A stretch of DNA of 64,000 nucleotides from Jaltomata sinuosa (taxonomy: Eukaryota; Streptophyta; Magnoliopsida; Solanales; Solanaceae): contig QJPP01003465.1 of NCBI GenBank assembly GCA_003996215.1, positions 62,001 through 126,000 of the forward strand, written 5' to 3'. Position numbers and translations under genes: made by a program. Shown piece after piece: positions 10,242 through 22,187 of the stretch. The stretch's first letter is position 1; every line of letters begins with the position of its first letter. A model generated the notes under the pieces. The model saw only the letters and a program-made list of their open reading frames with translations. It did no database searches and was not told the DNA's origin.

Positions 10242-12346
10242 ATCCTACAGGGAGTTGTACCATTTTCCCATTGCACTGTGAGCATTGAGGACAATGCTTC
10301 TTTCATGGGAGGAGGTGGCTTTCTTTACTTGCTTTTTGGTGACCGTGAGTGGGCTTTTGAGACAATTTATTGCCCTTGTCACGCCTAGTTAACTATTTTT
10401 CTTAGTTTTATTTGGCCTTTGTAGGGCACATTTTGGATAATTGATTGTGATGCCATTATTATTTTTTCTTTCTTTTTAGATTATATTGTTGACTTTGAGC
10501 TTAATTGTGCCCTCGCCGGGCTTGATGTTTTTATTGATGGTGTGCTGGGTTGGTCTTGCATTCCCCATTGTTCCACTAATCGTGCCTTGCAAATGCGCTA
10601 AATGCCTACGCCAAGGCTTGTTCTTGATTGATTCATGAGCACGGAAAAAAATTATGGATTGCCTTGTTGATAGTAATGTAGCAATAAACCCTAAGGTTTT
10701 TCTTAATACTACGGTTATTTTCCAAGGAGCAAAAGTTTTGATTATTTTCTTTTTCTTTTCTTTTGTTTTTGAGTGTCAAACCAGGTTGGTGTTTTCCTAT
10801 TATAGATTAGAGGTGACTTTCTTAAGGGAAAATGCCAAGTTTAGTTTAGAATTGAGTCTGTAAGTACTTGTCTCATAATGGGCCCACCAAAAAAAATTCT
10901 TGGTAAATTGTTTTGTTGAAAAGGAAAGGAAGAAGGGAAATGAATTTTTGAGGAAAAGCATTCTCTTGTCATGACTTGCGAACTCTCTCTTTGCCTTGAT
11001 TGACTCACAAACGAGTGTGTAATAAACTCGGAATAGTTTGTCAAAAGTCATTTGCCCCAATTGATTGTGGGACTAATGGATGAAGTCTTGTGGCATGATG
11101 CCTTGTGCGGTGAGGCTTTACCTATATTCTTGTACATAAGTGTCATCTAGAACTTGCCCGGAATGTGATTCAAGGCAAAATTCTAGGTGTAAAGCTTGGG
11201 AAATGAACTTAGGCCCCTTTTGATAGCCACTTCACTCAAATGACCTCCCAATGACATCAAATCCTAGTTAACCCCTTTGAGCTTGTGACCATTCTTTGAC
11301 ACCTTTGTAACACCTTGACCTTTTTGGAACCTTTATCTTGGCACCCATCCTCCCTAATTGCTTGACACTGAAATGTAGGCTAAAAGCCTAAGTTTGGGGG
11401 GGAAACAAAAGATAACATAGGCAAATGCCTATGTTTGGGGGGGTGCATGTGATCAAATGAGGAGAAGAAAAGAAATGCACTTCAAGTGCAAGGTAGCACC
11501 TTGGTTAGATAATTGAAAATTTCTCCAAACGATCAATCCAATGAGCAAATTAAAAATCAAAAATAGGTGCTACCAAGTGAAGGTTATATAAGGTGTGAAT
11601 GATCATGATGTTAAAAAAGAGAAATCTTGGGTTGTGTGAGGGAGAAATAAGGTGAAGTTAAAAATTGAAAAATGTAAGAGGTGTTTGAAATGAAAAAAAA
11701 AGAGTATTATGGAGGTGTAGTCACTTGAACCAAATGATATCCTCACCATAGCCCTAGATAACATCGTAACCCGCAAGTCTTTAGTGATTTCGAGCTTAGA
11801 TAACCTACATTAGTGGTGATCTACATGAATGGCAAGCCTATGGTTCGACGCGTATGCACTTGAACTTCCTTGAGAGAGTAAGAGTCTTCTTGGTTCTCTT
11901 ATAATTCCGTGGTTAAGAATTGAATAATTGTGAGTGGGATTCTCTCTTGTGGTGAGTGGCATCATGCACTCGAATTGAAGCATAGAGTCTCTATTTCAAT
12001 TGAGGGGAATGAATGAGACAAGTTGTGTGGTGAATCTTGAGGCAAACCTTGACGGTCCATGCCAGTTACTTCAGAAGATAAAATGTTTTGTTTTGAATGG
12101 CAAATTACCTTGAGTTTTAAAAGAGATATGATGACCTTTTGAAAACAAGTTTTGAAATGAGCAATTGCCTGGAGCATGTGGGGGTCCAAATTGAGATAAG
12201 CATAGTAGTTGAGTCTTTCGTTTGAGTCTTTTTCATAAATTTTTAGTGTAGAGTAGTTTTGTGCCTTAATTGAACCTTAGAATTATTCATTCCTTGTCGT
12301 GTGAGTATCTTACTTGAGGACAAGCAATAGTTCAAGTTTGGGAGTT
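10242..12346 (+). other. Athila B 3' UTR with hairpins and internal PPT-like tracts
   Basis: 2.1 kb without supported coding. It contains a 7-bp hairpin AGCATTGAGGACAATGCT (10281-10298), GCCCTCGCCGGGC-type palindromes (about 10435-10520), then two modules of hairpin plus G-tract: TAGGC-taaaa-GCCTA followed by AGTTTGGGGGGG (11376-11402), and CATAGGC-aaat-GCCTATG followed by TTTGGGGGGG (11416-11443). A last hairpin CTTGAGGACAAG (12313-12324) precedes the true PPT. The same elements in the same order occur in A (16322-18383), so they are family features. Confidence 0.65.
12334..12346 (+). other. Polypurine tract of Athila B
   Basis: AAGTTTGGGAGTT immediately before the TGATAAG of the 3' LTR. 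The A equivalent is AAGTTTGGGGGTT; B has one G to A change in the G run. Confidence 0.8.
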
Positions 12347-13858
12347 TGATAAGTCGGTAATCTATTAACTTATTGAGCCTATATCCATGAATAATTTCTA
12401 TGTTTTGAATTGATTTAGAAGTTTTTATGTCCTTTATTGATGTCTATGCATGTACTTTGGATAGAAGAGGAAAAACAAGGATATGGACCCAAATAGAGCC
12501 AAAAAGGAGCTAACTATGAAGAGTTGTAAAAAGCTGGAGAATATGCCAGGAGGTGCGGTGGTTGTGCGACACTCAAAAGCCAAGGTGCGGTTCGCACCTC
12601 TTCCGCATGAAGTTGCAAAGATGACTGAAGATTCTACTAAGAAGTGTGGTCGCCATGCGACGCGCACACCCCATGGTGCGAAATGCACCACCTTCGCACA
12701 AAGCTTACCTATGCGGCTGAAGTCACTAGCCAATCTGAAGCAGGTGTGCTACGCGCACACTGTGACGTGCGAACTGCATGTCGCGTTGCACACCACCTGA
12801 AGGGCAATTTTGTCCTAAATTCATGTGACAATTTTGGAGCATATAAAAGGCAACTTTAGGATTATTTTGTATATACAATTTTTAGCAGAGAAATTAAGAG
12901 AGAGAACTTAGAGATATTTTTGGCTTGTAAACACTTTTCTCCATCTCCATTGAGAGAGGGTTTTCAATCCAATCTTTTGATAAACAAATTGTGTGCCTAA
13001 TTCGACTCTAGAACTTGATAATCAACTACAATGGATGGGAATTTGATTTACCTAGATGGTATATCTTCTCCTCCTTCTATGAGTGGCTAATATCTCTTGT
13101 CTATGGGTGTATTGATTATGTGTGCTTAGCTAATGGGTGTGGGTGTTGCTAATTCATTTTTATAATTTCTTATCTGATATGGGTCTAATAATTTCACCAT
13201 GTTTTAATCTAATAATTTCTGGTTGCAAACATGATCTTACCTTACATGGCTATATAATTGCTCGAGAGAGAATTTTGTAGTTGTGGATGTGAAATTGCTA
13301 GTGGGTACTTAGGAATTCACTTAGATTGGAGGCTAGACATAGCTCCACTCGTGGAATCTCCCATTTAAGGGTCCGAGCTAGAAATAAGACGACCTCCCCA
13401 AGAAAATGTTGGTTGGTTATTTAGCGCACAAAATTATGTTCTAACCTAAATCATCGGATATGTGGATGTTGATCGAGAGATAGCATTCCACACTTATGAG
13501 CAATGCTACCCATGTCAATAGGTGAGAATTTAAGTGAAATAGTGACTACCCTATCCTATAGAAAATGCTCCATCGGAAATGCATCCCTAGTCATCTAGTT
13601 TTTATTGGTACACCTATCTCGATTTTATAGTTTTTATTTGAATTGAGTTAGTATTGACAACTTTCCCAATTCCCCCATTTTATTGTTTTGGTTTTGTTGA
13701 ACAATTACTCTCTCTTTGAAATCGCTTCACACAATCTCTAATTAGTTAAATCAGGTCCCTTGGGTATGACCCCATCATTCGTTGGGTTTATAAATGTGTT
13801 TTTACTATGCGATCGCCGTGACCTCCTAGTTGGAGAGCCATGATTTGAGCGTTTATCA
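12347..13858 (+). repeat. Athila B 3' LTR
   Basis: 1512 bp, TGATAAG to GTTTATCA. Keeps AGGTGCGGTTCGCACCT (12583-12599), a 7-bp-arm dyad that has decayed in the 5' LTR copy (about 4260), and TATAAAAG at 12842-12849. Followed by the aattt duplication. Confidence 0.92.
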
Positions 13859-13863
13859 AATTT

Positions 13864-14948
13864 CCATGTTGATTTTGTGTGAGATTCGAAAATTTTGGAT
13901 ACCCAATTTTGAATTGTATTGAGAATTTTGCTTAGAGTCAACTTGGTAGCACTTGAATTTGTTAATGCATGTTGATTGGTAGTAATTTTTAGCCTTGAAT
14001 TCTATTTTGGGGTGAATTCTGAGTAATCCACTCATGATTGATGCATTATTTGGCCCGATGATAGATTGGGTGACGTCGTTCTTACGGTAAAATAATTGTT
14101 TATCATGAGTTTTTGTTGAGAATAGTTTGTTGCGGTTGAATCTTGTTACTGGTATGCCCATGATTCTTTGTTGAAGATTATCTTTGGGTGTATGATCTTG
14201 TATGGGGAGGGGCTAATTGTTTCTTAACTTGTTGGTGCCTATTATTTCTAGTGAGGGCTTGATGTTCCCGATGATATACGGGGTAATTTCCATCTTAAGG
14301 GAAGTCGGGGTTAAGGGAAGTTCTTTTCTTGCTTGTGAAATTCGGGGAAGTCTGAGTACCCGGATGTTTATGGTCATGATACCCCTCTCCCCTTTGTTTA
14401 ATATTGTTTGTTTGTTGCATGGTGCCAAGTACCTAACCACATCTTGCTCTACGGATCACATACGTAACTCACAAGATCACAAGGAACAAAAAATTCCAAT
14501 TGTGCCTTTGTGCGTTTCGCATGTGATGCATAGATCTTTATGTACGGGTTGCACAATGCATCGCATCATGTTTGAAAAAGAAGGCTAGTTCACTGCTTCA
14601 AGGGGAAAAGCTTGGCTCGACGTGCACTTATGTTGGTGCAGTCCGCACCAGCTTCGCACCTCAGTGGAAAAACTGTTGCAGGGTTCTGTTAGCTAGTGCG
14701 AAGGCACATATGATGCACGTCTCTAGTGCGATTTGCATGTGGCTCGCAAGAGCCAGCAGTCCCTACTTTGTTTTCTATTTCACTGCATTCCATTCTTTTT
14801 AGTTGTTAACTTCCTTTTAGGTTTTGTTTTTGTTTTTGGCTCTCAATCTCTGTATACATAACATTCTTCTAAATGGAGAAACACGAGAGGCCAACCAAGG
14901 CAAATATCTGCCGCAGAATAAGCAAGGTATTTCTTTGGGGTGGAAGGC
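13864..14948 (+). other. Athila A spacer upstream of the env-position ORF
   Basis: Continuation of A after nested B, collinear with 7830-8904 of B. Carries GTGCG-TTT-CGCAT (14510-14522) and GTGCA-GTC-CGCAC (14636-14648) and the T-rich tract near 14820-14840. The acceptor-like TTCTGGCAG of B reads TTCTAAATG here, so a splice acceptor at that exact site would be lost in A. Confidence 0.6.
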
Positions 14949-16321
14949 ATGAAGGCCTTCAATAAGCGGGACAAAAATAGGACCTTCAATGTGGAGCAGA
15001 GTTTTAACCTGGGGGAAATTGGGGATGAGCTTCCCAATATGCACTGTCAATTTTCCGATTGAGAGTGGCAGTCATTCCAACATATGCCAGGTGGGTATTA
15101 TGATGAGATAGTTCAAGAATTCTTTGCAGCCTATCAAGCCATACAGGATTCCAAGGGTTACAAAGAGAGCAAGGAAAAATTCCCTAACTTAGATTCAATT
15201 GTCGTTTTGGGCAAGAGAGTTTATGTCACCCCGGCTGACATCAACGCTATTTATTAGGGTAACCCAATTGAACCTGCCCCTGTACTCTTAGCTAGGTTGA
15301 ATGCTGATCCAAAGCCGTATTGTGAAACAACTTCTGTCATTACTCAGGATGCCCCTATTTGGTCCACTATGGGGGAGATATTCCAATGAGGTCCTTAATC
15401 TTCGAAGCTCTTCTTTGGTATGATCTTGTTCGCAATCATTTCTTACCTTTCCAAAATAATCTGAAAATAACCCAAGATGGGGCTCTTTTAGTTGCGGCCA
15501 TTATGACGGGGGTGCATGTAAATTTTGTGGAGTTGGCAGCTATGGTGATAAGGAGAAAATCTCATCGAGGAAATAATTATTTCCCCTTCCGGGTGCTAAT
15601 TACTAAGCTTTGTGCTAAGGCTAATGTTCCCATCCTCAGTTGTGATAAGTTCATTCATGCTATTGGGACTATTGACCTTGATAAAAAAACAGACAAGGAC
15701 CCCCCCAGATTTAAGAGGCTAAGGAATGAGCAGTTAGGGGAAGTCAACAATGATGAGATTGATGCTAGAGTAGATGCTTCATCTCCTTCCTGGGCTACTT
15801 CAGAGGCACACATATATAGCCCCGCACCCTCTTTGAAAAAAAGTGGCCTTTAACACATGGTGGACAAAACTTATAGCCATGAGCAGCACCTGGAAAACCT
15901 AGATATGAAGTTACCCAATATGATAAACATAGATGTGAAGAATGCAGTGCAAGGGGTAGTGGATAGCGTAACAACACTGTGAAAAAGGGTGGACGTCATT
16001 GAGGGGGCAATCAAAACACTCTTGAAAGATATTGACAAAGCTGAAGGTAAAGATCTGGTAGTAGAAGCAAATTTGACCACCTTACCTCCACCTCATTGCA
16101 GGCGTGGCCCTATGGATGAGTTGTTCGAAGCTTATACAGATGATGGGGAGGAGTTTCCTGGTAATGAGGATGCGGAGTTGGATGACGATCAGGATTCAAT
16201 TTTTTAGAGAGTTCTTTGAGACTCCACACTTACTGCGCATGCCCAAAAGGGTGGTGCTGACCTGAGTGGACAAACCTCAGATGATGAGGCAACAACTATA
16301 GATGATGATGATGAGGCATAG
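14949..16321 (+). pseudogene. Env-position ORF resembling plant transposon-protein family (element A)
   Basis: Collinear with the B ORF at 8947-10241. The ATG at 14949 is in frame with the GTG (14991) that replaces the B ATG at 8947, and no stop lies between them here, so the ancestral start may be the upstream ATG. Breaks: TGA 15060-15062; TAG 15255-15257 where B has TGG; a one-base deletion near 15370 (B GGGAGGCGAT, A GGGGGAGAT); TAA 15851-15853 where B has CAA; a later TAG near 16205. From 15359 to the final TAG (16319-16321) the frame is constant. The LWYDLVRNHFLPFQN and LITKLCAK segments and the acidic Asp-rich tail are kept. Function unknown. Confidence 0.7.
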
Positions 16322-18383
16322 TCCTCCAGAGAGTTCCACCTTCCTTCCCTTGAGCTAATAGCATTGATGGAAATGTTTCTTTTATTGGGAGGGGTGGCAT
16401 TACTTGCTTTTTTGTTGGTTTCCCGTGATTGGACATGAGATATTATTTTTATTGCCCTTGCCAGACCTTTTTGACATTTTTAGTTGTGCTAGATTTGATT
16501 TGGCCCTGATCGGGCATATTTTTGGATGATTATGATGCTTATTGCCCTTGCCAGGCCTTTTTTTTACTTATTTTAGTTGTTTTGAGCTTTATTGTGCCCT
16601 TGTCGGGCTTGATTTTTGTTTTGTTGTGTTGCTCGATTGGTCTTACACGCCCCATTATTTTACTACTCGTGCTTGGCAAATGTGCTAAAGGCCTATTTTG
16701 AGGCTTGTTCTTAAATGAATCATGAGTGCGCAATTTGGTTATAGCCTTGTTAAAAGTAGTTTAGCAATAAACTCTGAGGCTTTCTTAATACCACAGTTCT
16801 TTCGGAAGGAGCAAAAGTTTTTTTTGTATTATTTATTTTTGTGTCGAACTGGGTTTGTGTTTCCCTATGATAGATTGAGAGGCAACTTTCTTATGGGAAA
16901 ATGCCAAGTTTTAGATTAAAATTGAGTTTGTAGTTGCTTGTCTCGAAATAGGCCTACCAAAAAAAAATCTTAGCAAGTTGTTTTTGGAAATAAAAGGAAG
17001 AAGGGAAATGAATTTTCCAGGAAAAGTATTCTCTTGTCATGACTTGCACACTCTTGCTTTGGCTTGGTTGACTCACAAATGAGTGTGTAATGAACTCGGA
17101 ATAGCCTGTCAAAAGTCATTTGTACCAATTGATTTTGATACTAATGAGAGAAGTATTATCGCGTGATGCCTTGTGTGGTGCGGCTTTACCTTGATTCTCG
17201 TGCATGTATATCATCTAAAAGTTTCCCTGAATGTTATTCAAGGAAAAATTTTAGGTGTGACAAAGCTTGGAAGATGACCTTAGGCCCTTTTTTGATAGCC
17301 ACTTCACCCAAATGACTTCCGTCAACATCAATCCTAGTGAACCCCTTTGAGCTTGTGACCGTTCTTTGGCACCCATCCTCCCTAATTGCTTGGAAGTGAA
17401 ACGTAGGGTAAAAGCCTAAGTTTGGGGGGGAATTAAAAAGACAACATAGGCCAATGCCTAAGTTTGGGGGTGTATGTGATCAAATGAGGAGAAGAAAAGA
17501 AATACACTTTAAGTGCAAGGTAGCACCTTAAGTTTGAATTGAAAATTACTCCAAAAGATCAATCCAATGAGAAAAATGAAAATCAAGAATAGATGCTACC
17601 AAATGAAGGTGATACAAGGAGTTGAATGATCATGATTGAAAAGGAGAAGCTTGGGTTGTGTGAGGGAGAAAGAAGGTGAAGTTAAAATTCAAAAATGTGA
17701 GCGTTGTTTGAAATGATAACAAACAGAATTATGGAGGTGTAGTCACATGAACAAATGCTTTCCTCACCTTATCCGTAGACAACATCGTAACCAGCAAGTC
17801 CTTGGTAATTCTAAGCTTGGCTACCCTACATTAGTGGCGATGTACATAAAGGGCAAGCCTATGGTTTGATGTGTGTGCACTTGAACTTCCTTGAGAGAGT
17901 GAGAGTCTTCTTGGTTCTTCTATCATCCCTTGTTTTGAAAATTACATGATTGTGAGTGTGATTCTCTCTTGTGCTGAGTGGCATCATGCTCTCGAATTAA
18001 AACACAAAGTCTCTATTTCAATTGATAGGAATGAATAAGACAAGTTGTCTTGAAAATCTCGAGGCAAACCTTGACAGTCTATGCCAATGACTTGACAAGC
18101 TTAAATGTCTTATTTTTAATGAGAAAATTCCCTTGATTTTGAATGAGAAATGAAGTCCTTTTAAAAAAGGTTTTGAAATGACCAATTGCCTTGATATTGC
18201 GGTGGTTCAAAATGAGATGAGCGTTGTAATTGAGTCTTTTTGTTTGAGTATTTTTGTTTATTATTTTTCTTGATTTTTAGCATAGATTAGTCTTTTGTGC
18301 CTTGATATAGTCTAGAGCATAATTCATTCCTTACCTTGTGAGTATCTTGCTTGAGGACAAGAAATAGTTCAAGTTTGGGGGTT
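16322..18383 (+). other. Athila A 3' UTR
   Basis: Collinear with 10242-12346. GCCCTTGCCAGGC-like palindromes recur four times between about 16458 and 16615. Two internal hairpin plus G-tract modules lie at 17404-17430 (stem with one mismatch, then TTTGGGGGGG) and 17447-17470 (TAGGC-caat-GCCTA then AGTTTGGGGG). The terminal hairpin CTTGAGGACAAG is at 18350-18361. Confidence 0.65.
18371..18383 (+). other. Polypurine tract of Athila A
   Basis: AAGTTTGGGGGTT directly before the 3' LTR start at 18384. Confidence 0.85.
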
Positions 18384-19878
18384 TGATAAGTCAGTAATCT
18401 ACCAACTTATTGAGCCTTAATCCATGAATTATTGCTATGTTTTGAATAGATTTAGAGGTTCTTATAGCCTTTATTGGTGTCTATGCAGGTACTAGTGATC
18501 AAAGATGGGAAACAAGGAAATTGTCCCAAAAAGAGCTTAAAAGGAGTGAAGTGTGAAGTGATCGAAAAGAATGGAGATTCTTCCTTGAGATATGGCGCTT
18601 GTGCAACACGCACAAGCCTTCACGTGTTCCGCACTTCTCACCACATGGAGCCATGAATCGACTGAAGGATCTATGTCGAGGTGTGGTCGTTGTGTGATGT
18701 GCACAACTCATGGTGCGAACCACACCTCCTTCGCATGAGATCTCCCAAGTCAGTTGAGTCACTGGTTCAACTGAAGAAGGTGTGTGACGTGCACATGCTG
18801 ACGTGCGAACCACACATCGCGCCGCACACCACTTGAAGGGCATTTTTATCCAGAAATTTAGTGATATTTTGGGAAAGTATTTAAACCAATTTTAGGCACA
18901 ATTATAAATACAATTCTTTAGTTTTGAATACACTTGAGTAATTTTAGCTTTGAAAACAAGTTCCCTCTCTAAAAAGAAGAAGAGGGTTTTAATCAATTCT
19001 CTCTTCCAATTCTTAGTTCACCATTTGTGTACAAAATTGAGCTTAGAAATTGAAATTACGTTTGAATGAAGAGGAATTTAACTTACCCACTTTGTATATC
19101 TCTTTCCTTTAGTATGAGTAGCTAATTTCATTGTATGGGGATGTGTTGATAATGGGTTATTGACAAATGGGTGTGGGTATTACTAATTCTTGCTTATTTG
19201 ACATGGGTCTAGCATTTTCACCATGTTTTAATCCTAAAATTGGTGGTTGCAAACATTGATTTTCCTTACTTGGTTATGTTGTTGCTTGAAAGAGAATTTC
19301 ATAACTTTAGATGTGAAATTACTAGTGGGAACTTAGGGCTTCCATTTAGTTTGAGGCTAGAAATAGCTCATATCAATGGAATCACCCATTTAAGGGTCTA
19401 AACTAGAAATAGTAAGACCTCCCTAAGCTTTAGCTTGGTTGTTTGTTGTTAAACCGATAGTGCTTTAACCGAGGCTATCAAACATATAGTTGTTGATCGA
19501 GATATTAACAACGATACTTAAAACTAGTTTGCCTATGTCAATGAGCGAGAATTTACGTGAATAAGGAATCACCTGATCCCATACTAGAGCCCCATTTGAT
19601 GCACATCCCTAGTAGTCTAGTCTCACTTGTATATACCCATTTTACTTTATTGTGTTGCTTGAATTGAGATTATTATGAAAGAATCCCAATTCCCCCCAAT
19701 CCTTTAATTTCGTGTTTTAAACACTTACTCTCTTAGTGAAGTCATTTCATTACAATAATCATTGTGTTATCTACAAGTCTGTGGGTACGACTCCGACATC
19801 CATTGGGTACTTATAAATGTATTTTGCTTGATGATCACCGATACCTCTATCTTGAAGAGTACGCTTGAGCATTTTTCA
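18384..19878 (+). repeat. Athila A 3' LTR
   Basis: 1495 bp, TGATAAG to TTTTTCA (terminal TTATCA changed to TTTTCA). TATTTAAA at 18878-18885. Immediately followed by catac, the right copy of the target duplication (19879-19883). Confidence 0.92.
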
Positions 19879-19883
19879 CATAC

Positions 19884-22057
19884 TACTGAGAAACAGACTG
19901 AAAGATAATGCGAAAGCTAAAACATGTTTGAGCTTTTGAAGAATATTCTAATAAAATGAACTTTCATAAAACTAAAATATAAAGTCATATGAAAACTGAT
20001 ACAACAAACTTGTAGACTAACTGTCTGTCTATGAACCCTCAGGACCCCAACTAACTCTAAATGACTGCAACTAAAATAAAGTAACAATTTAAATAATTCT
20101 AAGTCCCCAAATAATGAGGACTCACCAATCTATTTGATGTGTTGTTGATCTTCTAGCCACGAGTCTTGGAGTGAGCTACTGAATCTACATAATGATAGGA
20201 TGCAACAAAAAGAGGTATGTGATCAGTACTATGGAATGTACTAAGTATGTGAGATATGCATAAACCATGAGAAAACATGCTTAAAAGATACTTGAAGTTG
20301 AAATCATGTAATAATAGTAAAATTTGTAATATAATGACTCAATACAATATCATAAGCTAAAAATATATTTAGAATTATATGTCATAGTAGTAAGTCTTAA
20401 ATGTGTAAGCAAGGAGTCAAATACATTTAAAATCTTGAAACTTTTTCTGTGGGAGAGCCAATTAACCGATATAAATCACGTGATCTAAATGTGGTGTCCG
20501 ATGTATACGCCCCATCGAGAGGATCCAATATACCTTGCCAGGGTATAGAGGCATGACTGGTGTGATCACTAGTTCTGATGCCCAACTGAGGGGCTAAATA
20601 AATCTACGGTGGCACGTAGTTCTAGGACTTCGGGTACGCTCAGTCCATCCAACTCGGTGATAAATACTACCCCCAAAACATACTATAGTTCATATACATA
20701 TACACTAGGGCATATCTGATGCCAAAATTGTTCATAACTCATGAACATATCTGATGTCAAATCTATTCAAAAAGCATATGGACATATTTGATGTCATGTC
20801 GTTCATAAATTCATAAGTCTTAAAAACATAGCATAGCCGTAGTTCAAAATATACTATTTTCTAGAATTCATAGCTTGAAAAACTAGGCATGTAATTTTCA
20901 CAACTACTTGAGATCATGTTATCTAAACATGCCAATTTTGCTTGAAAACATGAAGCAGGGTGAAATCATGCTAGAAGTCATTCTCAATGTATGGACTTTT
21001 GAAAATACCTGAATAATATCATATAAATCATGAGTAAAGGATTAGAAACCATAAGTTGATGCTATTTAACAAAATTCATAAGAATTTTGAAAATTAGGCA
21101 AGAACCCTAATTTCATATCTTTCATAAGTCAAAGTAAAACTTGAGGTTTTCGGTATAAGGGTGAGAGGAATGCCCTATTTAATACTCACATACCTAAAAC
21201 TTAAAGAACTTCTAGCTAGAACTCTGGGATGAATCTTGGAGAAGAATTCCTAAGGTTGGAGGTGAAAGCTTGGAGAAGAACTCTGAAGGAAAAACCCTTG
21301 AGAACTTTCTTGCTTGAGCTTCTTTGCTCTTGCTTTCTTGAAATCCTAGGTGCCTTGCCATAGAGTCTTGAGAGAATTCTTTAGAGATTGATTGACATTT
21401 TTCAGAGAAATAATCCCTTTCGAGTGTTTAAAAGATGTAGGAAAAGACCTGAGATAAGAAAAGGACCAAACTACCCCCAACTTAAATGCTGGAAAAAATT
21501 GCAGAAAACTCACCCAATGTCGCTTCCCACACGTTGTCAGGTGGACTACGGGCTGTCGGACCCAACTGTCAGCCTCACATGGGCCAAATAAGCACACTGG
21601 CTGTTTCCCATGGCCGACTCGCATAGGCTGTCATGGCCCCATGGGATTCAAAAAAATTCCCACGCCAGTTGGATTTTTTACAGTATGACAGTGCTTCACA
21701 AAAATTCCCATAACTTTTTACTCTGAAATCGTATTATTGAGAGGTCAGTGGCATTGAAAAGAAGATTCAAATACCTTTAACCTGACAGGTACTAGGCAAC
21801 ATAACTCTTTATATTCTAGAAAAAATGGTCATTTGAAGTTAATCCTAGTTAGAACTTACATGAAAACTAAATCGGTAGAAAGACTTTCAACTTATCTTTG
21901 AGATTGGGTCTTTAATGACTTTAATTTACATGTAATACACCTTCAAAATATAGGAATTGATCTTAATACTTAGATTCATAGAATATTCATCGGTTTTAGG
22001 TCTAACCATATATGAAGAATGGTTCGGATCTTAGCTTAGAATTTCTGAGGTGTTATA
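19884..22057 (-). mobile_element. T0 chromovirus LTR, main piece
   Basis: Resumes the LTR interrupted at 154 and ends (minus-strand 5' end) in a decayed TGTAACACC, seen on the plus strand as GGTGTTATA at 22049-22057. Full T0 LTR is about 2.26 kb. Holds degenerate repeats of a catatctgatgtca motif (about 20705-20810). No pol or gag coding seen; short ORFs such as 21346-21624 are taken as chance. Confidence 0.65.
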
Positions 22058-22187
22058 ATTTTTCATGTTTTTAAACAACAAAACCCTTGACCTTTTTTAT
22101 TTCATTTTGCTCCTTGAACTTCAATAAGTTGCTTTAATTCCTTATTATCTCAATAGCCTTTATATTTTCCTTTGTGGGATCAACCCC
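22058..22187 (+). repeat. Athila C LTR fragment
   Basis: About 130 bp that matches 26060-26185 inside the Athila C 3' LTR (shared stretches such as GCTCCTTGAACTTCAATAAG). It is probably what is left of the 5' LTR into which T0 inserted. The LTR end, PBS, gag and ORF region that should follow are missing; the sequence jumps straight to the 3' UTR. Confidence 0.6.

Larger units (their letters stand above)
4026..13858 (+). mobile_element. Athila B: second copy of the pol-less family, nested in A
   Basis: 9.83-kb element with 1505- and 1512-bp LTRs, a tRNA-Asp primer site and a PPT. It has the same internal order as A: gag remnant, post-gag hairpin spacer, pyrimidine-rich leader with splice donor, ORF resembling the plant transposon-protein family, 3' UTR with two internal PPT-like tracts. 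No pol domain is present. It must have inserted after A. A and B LTRs are clearly related but differ in many positions (for example the TATA box form), so they belong to two subfamilies. Confidence 0.88.
155..19878 (+). mobile_element. Athila A: pol-less Ty3/gypsy element carrying nested Athila B
   Basis: Whole element with LTRs at 155-1659 and 18384-19878 (about 1.5 kb each, TGATAAG start), a tRNA-Asp primer site at 1664, a PPT at 18371 and a catac duplication. Without nested B (4026-13858) it is about 9.9 kb. Internal order: gag remnant, spacer, ORF resembling the plant transposon-protein family, long structured 3' UTR. No protease, reverse transcriptase or integrase was found. It is inserted in the T0 LTR and is older than B, which lies inside it. 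The Athila assignment rests on the tRNA-Asp primer site, gag type and the AAGTTTGGGGG-TGATAAG 3' boundary. Confidence 0.88.
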
